Assembly (NCBI GenBank): GCA_050011095.1
Contig: JBEKJU010000240.1
Span: 1-5,862, forward strand
Direction: 5' to 3'
Length of the DNA stretch: 5,862 nt
From: JBEKJU01 sp050011095
GTDB lineage: Bacteria; Desulfobacterota; Syntrophorhabdia; Syntrophorhabdales; WCHB1-27
In this document: positions 1 to 5,091 of the stretch, piece by piece
Layout of the letters: each line of letters begins with the position of its first letter
How positions within the stretch are numbered: position 1 is the first letter of the stretch
Notes under the pieces: generated by a model
Told to the model about the DNA's origin: nothing
Database searches by the model: none
What the model saw: only the letters and a program-made list of their open reading frames with translations
Position numbers and translations under genes: made by a program

Positions 1-1117
1 TGAACACTGCCTTGCCTGTCGGGACATTCCAGTCCCATAGTCCATCGCTGGTCGCTTCGAGGGCAAGTCTGAGACGTTCTTCGCTCTCCCGCAGAGCCTC
101 TTTCATCCGCTTCCGTTCGGTAAAGTCGTTGCCGACGCACAGGACTTCGGCTACCTGGCCGTTTTCGTCATGCAGCGGCTTGTTGGTCCATGCTACCCAG
201 ACGCGCTCACCGTCCCGGCGCATGTTCTCGTTCAAGTTGTTTGCATACCTGTAGGGATGTCTCCCTATGTCTCCGATGAGCGACTTAAGGTCCCGTCCTG
301 TTGATTCGTACTCTGGCACTATAGTGCCGACCACATTCTTTCCGATTATCTCCTCCTCCGTGTAACCGAAGAAGCGCTGGGCGAATTTGTTGAAAAAAGT
401 GATGTTGCCTCTGACGTCCCTCCGGTAAATGATGCTGTTCGCATACTCCACAAGTTCCCTGTACTTCTTTTCGCTTTCCCGCAGCTTCTCCTCCACCCGT
501 TTCCGCTCGGCAATTTCGGTCAGCAGTTTGACAGTGTTTTCCTCGGTCTTCTTCTCGAGTTCTTTACACTCGGTGATGTCTGCGAGGATTGTACGGATGG
601 CCGTGGTCCCATTAACCTGCGTGGCAATGCTTTCAAGCTGTGCATGAAAGAGCTCTTTCCCCTTGCTTCTATTCAGCAACAACTCGCAGGTCCGCGTGCC
701 GGTGGATCGCAGCACATCACGTCTATGAAAATAGAATGCGTCCTGGGACTCGGAAGCGATTAAGGAGGAGAAGGGTTTCCCGAGAAGAAATGCGCGCTCA
801 ATGCCCCAAATGTGCGCGGCTGTCAGGTTCAGGCCCAGAATAAGACCCTTCTCATCAAAGGTCAGATAACCGACCGGCGCGTTTTCGTAAAGGTCGCTAT
901 AGCGTGCGCGAGATTCTTCGAGTTGTTCCATCGACCTTCGAAGTTCGTCGTTCTGCATCTCAAGCTCAATGTGGTAAACGGAAAGCTCGTGGCTCAGGCC
1001 TTGCATGTCATTCTTGAGAGAGACGCGGGAAACCTTTTCTCCCTTTTCTTCGATTAGTTCCTCCGCCTTCTTGCGAAGCTCGTTGAATTCATCATGGGGG
1101 GACCCCTGTTTAGCCAT
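1..1117 (-). CDS. Multi-PAS-domain sensor protein, N-terminal part (C-terminus beyond left edge)
   Basis: An open frame on the minus strand starts at ATG 1117-1115 and stays open to the left edge, giving 372 codons. An AGAGAGGA ribosome binding site ends 3 nt before the ATG. Residues 1-70 are charged and helical and contain HIELEMQNDELR, a motif I recognise from the linker before the first PAS domain in many deltaproteobacterial sensor kinases. PAS 1 spans about 70-182 (YSDLYENAPVGYLTFDEKG) and ends in a PAC-like ADITECKELEKK. A coiled linker follows (185-215). PAS 2 spans about 217-333 (YRELVEYANSIIYRRD, then FFGYTEEEIIGKNVVGTIVP, then NDFTERKR). A third PAS begins near 340 (SEERLRLALEATSDGLWDWN). 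No membrane segment is visible, so a cytoplasmic sensor is likely. The output domain is outside the window. A histidine kinase is most likely, but a diguanylate cyclase/phosphodiesterase cannot be excluded. The ligands are unknown. The gene is divergent from the MCP gene. Confidence 0.92.
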   Translation of the reverse strand, partial: MAKQGSPHDEFNELRKKAEELIEEKGEKVSRVSLKNDMQGLSHELSVYHIELEMQNDELRRSMEQLEESRARYSDLYENAPVGYLTFDEKGLILGLNLTAAHIWGIERAFLLGKPFSSLIASESQDAFYFHRRDVLRSTGTRTCELLLNRSKGKELFHAQLESIATQVNGTTAIRTILADITECKELEKKTEENTVKLLTEIAERKRVEEKLRESEKKYRELVEYANSIIYRRDVRGNITFFNKFAQRFFGYTEEEIIGKNVVGTIVPEYESTGRDLKSLIGDIGRHPYRYANNLNENMRRDGERVWVAWTNKPLHDENGQVAEVLCVGNDFTERKRMKEALRESEERLRLALEATSDGLWDWNVPTGKAVF

Positions 1118-1128
1118 GCATCCTCTCT

Positions 1129-1146
1129 TTGGTCTGTTGCGACCAA
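1129..1146 (-). promoter_or_regulatory. Inverted repeat in the leader of the PAS sensor gene
   Basis: TTGGTC at 1129-1134 and GACCAA at 1141-1146 form a perfect 6-bp inverted repeat around a 6-nt spacer. It lies immediately upstream of the ribosome binding site (1121-1128) of the sensor gene. It could be a small mRNA hairpin affecting translation or an operator half-site pair. The sequence alone cannot separate these, and a chance repeat is possible. Confidence 0.3.
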
Positions 1147-1254
1147 CAATTATGAGTAGACTTTACTGAAGTCGGTGCATTACATTAGCATCACAACACT
1201 TCTATTACCACAAAGACCACTTTGGCCTTCGCGATTGCGGAAAGGCGGAACCTT

Positions 1255-1317
1255 TTGCGGGACGCTAAGGAAGCGGCTTGCATGAAGGGTCCATTAGAGC
1301 GTCCGCCTGCAATTTTT
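1255..1317 (+). ncRNA. Candidate structured RNA or terminator-like hairpin
   Basis: GGACGCT (1260-1266) pairs perfectly with AGCGTCC (1298-1304). Outside a small asymmetric internal loop, TTGC (1255-1258) pairs with GCAA (1309-1312), followed directly by a T-run (1313-1317). A second weaker hairpin lies just upstream (AAAGG at about 1241-1245 with CCTTT at 1251-1255), and its 3' arm overlaps the base of the large stem, so the two could be alternatives. This resembles a leader element or the 3' end of a small plus-strand RNA. The 31-nt loop is long for a simple terminator. GGGACGCTAAG recalls the core of c-di-GMP riboswitches, but the other conserved parts are absent. No RNA family is assigned. 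Confidence 0.25.
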
Positions 1318-1531
1318 CCAACCACAAATGTTCTTGAGCCCCTTACTCATAGGGGTGCTTATGACAGGAAAGCAAGCAATCGAGCTCTTCAGACCTCATC
1401 AGCAGGTCCATTTCCGTCAGGAGACATGGGACAGCAGAGCTGCCTCTGTTAAGACACTTATGTTATCGCGGGTGAGGTCGGCAGAAATGTCCTGATCCGA
1501 TAGAAGGCGGATTCTTGAAGGAGACCACCGT

Positions 1532-2755
1532 ATGAGACTCTTCACGGACGTAAGAATCGGTTCCAGACTCGCCATCGGCTTCGGCATCATCCTCGCGCTA
1601 ATGTGCGCCATCGTCATCACGGGGATGGTCTCCTTTTACTCCATTGCCTCGGGGAGAACGAACACCGGCACCGCCTGCGCCGTCTTCATAGGGCTCGGCA
1701 TCGTCACGCTCCTTGTCGGTATGTGGCTCTCCCGCGCCACCACGAGGAGCATCACCATACCGATCATACGCTCTTCGGCCCACATAGACCTCATGGCCAA
1801 GGGGGACTTCTCGATCGCCGTCTCCCCTCACGCGCTCGGGAGGAAGGACGAGATGGGGATCTTCGCGAAATCCATGGACGCCCTGAACCGCAACCTGGGC
1901 GTGATGCTCAGGGAGGTCATGTCATCAGCGTCTATTGTGGCATCGGCGAGCAGTCAGCTGAGCGCCTCGGCGGAAGGATTGTCAGTGGGGGAAAGAGAGC
2001 AGGTCGAGAAAACCACCCAGGTCGCGGCAGGCGCCACCCAGATGAGCCAGGGAGCGATCGATATCGCGAGGACCTCGACCACGGTCGCCCAGTCGGCGAG
2101 CGAGGCTGTCACGATCGCGAAGAGCGGACGGAAGGTGGTCACCCAGACGATAGAGGAGGTCAACATGATCTCCGATACCGTGCAGGCCGCCCTCGGCTTC
2201 GTCAATAAGCTCGGGACCCAGTCCGAACGGATAGGAGACATCGTCACGACAATCAACGAGATCGCCGACCAGACGAACCTCCTCGCCCTGAACGCAGCCA
2301 TTGAGGCGGCCCGGGCAGGGGATCACGGGAGGGGGTTCGCCGTCGTCGCCGACGAGGTGAAGAAGCTCGCGGAGCGGACGGCTACGTCCACGACGGAGAT
2401 CAGCGCCATGATCCAGACGATCAGGATGGGCGTGGGGAAGACGGTCGAATCCATGGACAGAGCAAAGGTGAAGGTCGTCACGGGGGTGGATCTCTCCTCT
2501 CAGACGTCAGAGGCATTGGAGCATATCATATCGAGCATCGACGCCCTCCACGACGGAGTCCATAACATGGCGATCGCGGTCGAGGAGATGAGCGCCACCA
2601 CCGAGGAGATGACGAGGGACATCACGCAGGTCTCCGACGTAACGAAGGAGACGTTCTCCTCATCGGAGGGGATATCGAGGGCGGCATCGAGCCTCTCGGA
2701 GCTGTCGGGGCACCTCGAAGGGTCCGTACAAAGGTTCAAGATACAAAGGACATGA
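1532..2755 (+). CDS. Methyl-accepting chemotaxis protein with almost no periplasmic domain
   Basis: A 407-residue chemoreceptor. The start ATG has AAGGAG at 1518-1523 with 8 nt spacing. TM1 spans about 11-38 and TM2 about 47-67, leaving only some 8-10 residues outside the membrane (GRTNTGT region). Receptors with this type of N-terminus (four-helix-bundle MCPs) normally carry well over 100 residues there. A HAMP domain follows (about 66-120) with the usual proline at 77 (SITIPI). The cytoplasmic coiled-coil signalling domain spans about 130-403. Its hairpin tip is canonical: EIADQTNLLALNAAIEAARAG (243-263), then GRGFAVVADEVKKLAERT. This tip binds CheA and CheW, and the flanking helices carry the methylation sites. 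No C-terminal CheR-binding pentapeptide is present; the protein ends RFKIQRT. It may sense membrane state or cytoplasmic signals, work only in mixed arrays, or be a decayed receptor. The signalling part looks fully functional. Confidence 0.95.
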   Translation: MRLFTDVRIGSRLAIGFGIILALMCAIVITGMVSFYSIASGRTNTGTACAVFIGLGIVTLLVGMWLSRATTRSITIPIIRSSAHIDLMAKGDFSIAVSPHALGRKDEMGIFAKSMDALNRNLGVMLREVMSSASIVASASSQLSASAEGLSVGEREQVEKTTQVAAGATQMSQGAIDIARTSTTVAQSASEAVTIAKSGRKVVTQTIEEVNMISDTVQAALGFVNKLGTQSERIGDIVTTINEIADQTNLLALNAAIEAARAGDHGRGFAVVADEVKKLAERTATSTTEISAMIQTIRMGVGKTVESMDRAKVKVVTGVDLSSQTSEALEHIISSIDALHDGVHNMAIAVEEMSATTEEMTRDITQVSDVTKETFSSSEGISRAASSLSELSGHLEGSVQRFKIQRT

Positions 2756-2822
2756 TCGGCCGATGGAGAGCCGAGGACCGTGCAAGCCCCGGAGGTACAC
2801 GAAGATGAGCCCTTTGGGTTGG

Positions 2823-2857
2823 CGCCACCTTCGCAGATAGTGACACCTGAGGTGGCG
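2823..2857 (+). terminator. Possible weak terminator hairpin after the MCP gene
   Basis: CGCCACCT (2823-2830) and AGGTGGCG (2850-2857) form an 8-bp perfect inverted repeat with a 19-nt loop, about 70 bp after the MCP stop codon. No T-run follows, so intrinsic termination would be weak. It may instead be a 3'-end stabilising structure or chance. Confidence 0.3.
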
Positions 2858-3103
2858 AGGGCTCCCCATTGAGAGTACTCCGCCACAAAACCGAAACTGC
2901 CTTACGTCTTGAAGCAACCAGGATCAGGGGAATCCCCCGTTCAACGATTGCCAAGTGCAGTGTGGCAAACTTGCTGCGAGTAGCAAGATCGCGTTTTCCA
3001 GGAAAGAGCCCTCTGCTCGACTCACCGACAAAATTTACAAGATTACACCCAGGGGCGCGGCCTTGTGACCGGGAAGCAGGCCCTCGTGGGCAGCGAGTAG
3101 GAG

Positions 3104-3247
3104 ATGTCCAGAATACTCCCGAACGACAGGGAAGAGGTATTTTCGATTGCAATATTCCCGCGCATCCAGAACATGCCGCGGACTCAGCGTAGGCGGACGT
3201 TTGGCGCCAAGGAGGGTTCTATAGAAAACCAAGAGTTTGTGGCGTAA
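3104..3247 (+). CDS. Small hypothetical ORF (47 aa), doubtful
   Basis: ATG at 3104 to TAA at 3245-3247. The product is basic in its middle (PRTQRRRTFGAK, about residues 25-36) and matches no family I know. GGAG lies immediately before the ATG, too close for a normal ribosome binding site. It is preceded in frame by TAG at 3098-3100. It could be a remnant of a gene, a genuine small protein, or chance. Confidence 0.12.
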   Translation: MSRILPNDREEVFSIAIFPRIQNMPRTQRRRTFGAKEGSIENQEFVA

Positions 3248-3336
3248 CAAGCAGTCGCTGGATGGAGAAGGAGAAGGCAACGCCGTCTTCCGTGTGGGTG
3301 AGGTCTACCAATTGGCCAGATTTGAGGGCACGTCGA

Positions 3337-3345
3337 TGGCCGGAT
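3337..3345. repeat. Left 9-bp target-site duplication of the IS256-family element
   Basis: TGGCCGGAT lies immediately outside the left terminal repeat and is identical to the sequence at 4772-4780, directly outside the right terminal repeat. Duplications of 8-9 bp are typical of IS256-family insertion. The perfect match indicates a fairly recent insertion with both ends from the same event. Confidence 0.93.
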
Positions 3346-3372
3346 GAGATATTGTCAAATGTTGCGGATGAG
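3346..3372 (+). repeat. Left terminal inverted repeat of the IS
   Basis: A 27-bp end beginning GAGATATTGTCAAATGTTG. It matches the reverse complement of the right end (4745-4771) at 21 of 27 positions, with shared blocks GAGATAT, CAAA, GTTG and GGATG. This is the transposase binding and cleavage end. Imperfect ends of about this length are usual in IS256-family elements. Confidence 0.9.
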
Positions 3373-3402
3373 TGATTTCTCAGGGGCATCCCATTTCTCA
3401 TC

Positions 3403-4662
3403 CTAAGCCACCCGCTCCGCCTCTTCCACCAGCTCTCCGTCAACGAACCGGGCACCCTTGAGGAGCTTCGGGATAAGAGCGTATCCCTTGATCTTCTTCC
3501 AGGTCTTCTCCGCCTCTTGCGCGAGTTTGAACACCATGGTGAGAGTGGCCAGTCTGGTGCCGCAGCCCTTGGTCCTTGTCGTTCTGTGGCGCACCGTTGC
3601 AAAGGTTGACTCTATCGGGTTAGTGGATCGTAGGTGTATCCAATGCTCCGCGGGGAAGTCATAAAAGGAGAAGAGTGTCTCTTTATCCTTTTTCAGGCAC
3701 TCGCAGGCCTGAGGGAACTTCTTCTCGTAAACAGAGAAGAATGAGTTATAGGAAACGAGGGCCTGCTCCCTGGTAGACGAGAGATAAATGTCGTGGATCT
3801 TCTCCTTCGCCTTCGGCTGCATACTCTTCGGCATCTTGTCAAGAACGTTCGCGGTCTTGTGGACCCAGCAGCGCTGCTGTTTGGCTGAAGGGTAGACCTC
3901 TTCGAGGGCTCCCCAGAAGCCCATGGCGCCGTCGCCGATGGCGAGGGCCGGGGCATCTTCAAGCCCTCTTTGCTTCAGATCGAGGAGGAGCTCACGCCAG
4001 GAAGCCGTGCTCTCCCTGAAGCCGTCGAGAAGTCCGACGAGTTCCTTTCTGCCATCCTGCAATGCGCCGATGATGACGAGAAAGCATTGCCGCTTATTAT
4101 CACGGTCTTCGAGCCGGACATTGAAGTGGATGCCGTCTGCCCAGAAGTAGACGTAGTGTTTCCCGGTAAGGTCTTTTTTCGTCCATTCCCTGTACTCTGT
4201 CTCCCATATCCGCTTGAGCCGGACGATGTTCGCTGCGGAGAGGCCCGGGGCGTCTGGTCCGAGGATCGACTCCAGGGCATAGGCCATCTCTCCCGTCGAT
4301 ATCCCCTTCAGGTAGAGCAAAGGCAGGAGATTGTCGATGGTGGGGACTCTTCGCATGTACCGGGGAAGGATGGCACTCGTGAATGCCTCTCCTTCCCGCG
4401 TGTCCCGCACCCGGGGCTGCCGCACCCTGAGAGGCCCGATCCCGGTGACGATCATTCTTTGTGAGCCTCTGCCGTTCTTTACCACCACCCTGTGGCCCTT
4501 GTCGTCCTTGAGGTCCCTGAACCGCTCCACGTACTCGATCACCTCATTCTCGATGGCCGCCTGGAGCAGGCGCCTCGCTCCCTCCTGGATGATCTTCTCC
4601 AAGAGACTCTTTGCATCCTGTTCTGCTTGCTTTTTGCCGTCAATAGTTCCATCATTCTTCAC
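3403..4662 (-). CDS. IS256-family (Mutator-type) DDE transposase
   Basis: A full-length 419-residue transposase that catalyses strand cleavage and transfer of the element. The DDE triad is visible: D176 in FWADGIHFN, D244 in AIGDGAMGFWG, and E351 in STNPIESTFATVR. The family C-x2-H motif lies between the second D and the E (RCWVH, C265 and H268). The N-terminal region (about 15-100) is the helical DNA-binding part, with RQPRVRDTREGEAF leading into the LPRYMRR block. The start is GTG at 4662-4660, supported by AGGAAGG 8 nt upstream; no in-frame ATG fits better. Length matches the family (about 400 residues), and there is no frameshift or stop. The ribosome binding site and the bases up to the start lie in a foldable leader, suggesting translational control. 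Confidence 0.97.
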   Translation of the reverse strand: MKNDGTIDGKKQAEQDAKSLLEKIIQEGARRLLQAAIENEVIEYVERFRDLKDDKGHRVVVKNGRGSQRMIVTGIGPLRVRQPRVRDTREGEAFTSAILPRYMRRVPTIDNLLPLLYLKGISTGEMAYALESILGPDAPGLSAANIVRLKRIWETEYREWTKKDLTGKHYVYFWADGIHFNVRLEDRDNKRQCFLVIIGALQDGRKELVGLLDGFRESTASWRELLLDLKQRGLEDAPALAIGDGAMGFWGALEEVYPSAKQQRCWVHKTANVLDKMPKSMQPKAKEKIHDIYLSSTREQALVSYNSFFSVYEKKFPQACECLKKDKETLFSFYDFPAEHWIHLRSTNPIESTFATVRHRTTRTKGCGTRLATLTMVFKLAQEAEKTWKKIKGYALIPKLLKGARFVDGELVEEAERVA

Positions 4663-4663
4663 G

Positions 4664-4734
4664 GGCGTATCCTTCCTCCCCTTTGCCGAGGGGATCGTTG
4701 AGATTTGTTGTGATATGTCTCAATAGGATACGCC
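4664..4734 (-). promoter_or_regulatory. Foldable leader covering the transposase ribosome binding site
   Basis: Three nested inverted repeats make a potential three-way junction in the transposase mRNA. The outer stem is 10 bp, perfect: AGGATACGCC at 4725-4734 with GGCGTATCCT at 4664-4673. Inside are a 6-bp hairpin (TTGAGA at 4698-4703 with TCTCAA at 4718-4723) and another 6-bp hairpin (TCCCCT at 4677-4682 with AGGGGA at 4689-4694). The outer 3' arm ends one base before the GTG start and overlaps the AGGAAGG ribosome binding site. In IS10 and IS50 a similar fold blocks translation of transcripts entering from outside the element. The same role here is inferred. Confidence 0.65.
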
Positions 4735-4755
4735 TGGAATTTGTCCCATCCTCAA
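4725..4755 (-). promoter_or_regulatory. Candidate transposase promoter
   Basis: On the minus strand, TTGAGG (4755-4750) could be a -35 and TATCCT (4730-4725) a -10, with a 19-nt spacer that is longer than ideal. The -35 sits inside the right terminal repeat and the -10 inside the outer leader arm. A transcript from this promoter would start downstream of that arm and escape the inhibitory fold. The hexamers are only moderate matches. Confidence 0.35.
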
Positions 4756-4771
4756 CTTTTGGTTATATCTC
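4745..4771 (-). repeat. Right terminal inverted repeat of the IS
   Basis: Read on the minus strand from 4771, this end begins GAGATATAACCAAAAGTTG and matches the left end at 21 of 27 positions. It is the transposase-proximal end and also contains the candidate -35 of the transposase promoter. Confidence 0.9.
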
Positions 4772-4780
4772 TGGCCGGAT
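4772..4780. repeat. Right 9-bp target-site duplication of the IS256-family element
   Basis: TGGCCGGAT, identical to 3337-3345, directly abuts the right end of the element. Removing 3346-4780 restores the uninterrupted target sequence. Confidence 0.93.
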
Positions 4781-5091
4781 ACGAGTGCGGTTTGCTGGCC
4801 GCTTACAGCTCTTTCCGCAGGCTTTCTCAAACCGCCTATCAAGCTTATGCATTATGTGAAGCGAAGAGCGCCGCCCGACCAAGCCAACCGCCTTGATGAA
4901 TGTCCATCTCAACATAATTTCTTTCTTACCATAGTTACTTCGAACGGAACTCACCGTAGAAGTAATAAATAAATAGTCTTCAGTATTTTCATTAGGCATC
5001 ACGAAAAAGCCTCTTGCCCCTCTGCGGGGCTCTTGAGGCATCTAATCCGCTAAAATCCATCACAAACACCTTAAACGAGGAGGATCTGCCC
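4781..5091. other. Spacer between the IS and the PRTRC genes
   Basis: This 311-bp stretch holds no gene I can name. It becomes AT-rich around 4905-4990 and probably contains the PRTRC promoter. CATAAT at 4912-4917 on the plus strand is a fair -10, but I see no properly spaced -35. A minus-strand frame beginning at ATG 4999 is open across it and would have continued through the pre-insertion target sequence. A plus-strand frame does the same in the opposite direction. Neither has a ribosome binding site. The terminator-like hairpin at 5004-5039 is the clearest element. AGGAGG at 5078-5083 serves the next gene. Confidence 0.5.
5004..5039 (-). terminator. Rho-independent-type terminator reading leftward
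   Basis: On the minus strand this is a strong nested hairpin: GCCTC/GAGGC outside, GCCCC/GGGGC inside around a 5-nt loop, then a run of five T (the A-run at 5004-5008 on the plus strand). A further pair, ATTAG (4991-4995) and CTAAT (5042-5046), extends the symmetry. It would stop minus-strand transcription coming from the PRTRC side, yet no minus-strand gene ends there. On the plus strand it would form a hairpin in the PRTRC leader without a T-run. Confidence 0.6.

Larger units (their letters stand above)
1118..1531. other. Divergent intergenic region between PAS sensor and MCP genes
   Basis: I see no convincing gene in these 414 bp. An open frame from a TTG at about 1222 to 1452 lacks a ribosome binding site and recognisable protein character. 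Positions 1140-1215 are AT-rich and probably hold the promoter of the sensor gene. CATAAT on the minus strand near 1151-1156 could be a -10, but I see no good -35. Three structured spots are visible: a hairpin next to the sensor start (1129-1146), a larger inverted repeat followed by a T-run (1255-1317), and a hairpin AGCAGAG/CTCTGTT with a 4-nt CTGC loop (1433-1450) upstream of the MCP. A CCCCT/AGGGG pair lies in the 1330-1360 stretch. A flagellar sigma-28 promoter for the MCP was looked for: TCCGATAG near 1496 resembles its -10, but the upstream -35 is missing. Confidence 0.6.
2756..3345. other. Region without a convincing gene; several short hairpins
   Basis: Open frames here overlap each other on both strands and none resembles a family I know. 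The MCP frame stays open for 38 codons after its TGA, to a TGA at 2870-2872. A 47-codon frame at 3104-3247 (MSRILPNDREEVFSIAIF at its start) looks protein-like, but its GGAG abuts the ATG with no spacing. Structured spots are the inverted repeat at 2823-2857, GGGGAATCCCC at 2927-2937, and two adjacent perfect 6-bp hairpins: TTGCCA/TGGCAA (2948-2968) and CTTGCT/AGCAAG (2970-2987). The last 9 bp are the left copy of the IS target duplication. Degraded coding sequence or an unrecognised structured RNA is possible. Confidence 0.5.
3346..4771 (-). mobile_element. Complete IS256-family insertion sequence (1426 bp)
   Basis: The element is bounded by inverted ends starting GAGATAT on each side and by perfect 9-bp duplications of TGGCCGGAT. 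It carries one transposase gene on the minus strand, which fills most of its length, as is normal for this family (about 1.2-1.5 kb). The 57 bp after the transposase stop and 109 bp before its start make up the non-coding ends; the longer end carries the leader structure. Intact ends, intact target duplication and an intact catalytic triad suggest a possibly active copy. It lies between the MCP gene and the PRTRC genes and breaks no gene that I can recognise. Confidence 0.95.

Noticed and set aside
1240..1275. c-di-GMP (GEMM) riboswitch suggested by GGGACGCTAAG
   Set aside because: The remaining conserved parts of the motif (the GCAAACC side, the GAAA tetraloop stem and the second stem) cannot be placed convincingly.
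1222..1452. 76-codon plus-strand open frame in the intergenic region
   Set aside because: TTG start with no ribosome binding site, no recognisable domain, and overlap with inverted repeats that look more like RNA structure.
1490..1510. Flagellar sigma-28 promoter for the MCP (TCCGATAG)
   Set aside because: There is no TAAA-type -35 at the right distance.
1603..2326. Long open frames overlapping the MCP in other frames and on the other strand
   Set aside because: They are shadows of the GC-rich MCP coding sequence; the MCP frame has clear domains and a ribosome binding site.
2736..3192. Overlapping 107-138-codon open frames on both strands after the MCP
   Set aside because: Their composition is low-complexity Arg/Pro-rich, typical of chance frames, with no start signals and no family resemblance.
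2756..3345. Group II intron, tRNA or CRISPR array in the gene-free stretch
   Set aside because: I found no domain V-like hairpin, no tRNA arms and no regularly spaced repeats.
3970..4464. 164-codon plus-strand frame inside the transposase region
   Set aside because: It is antisense to a transposase with an intact DDE triad.
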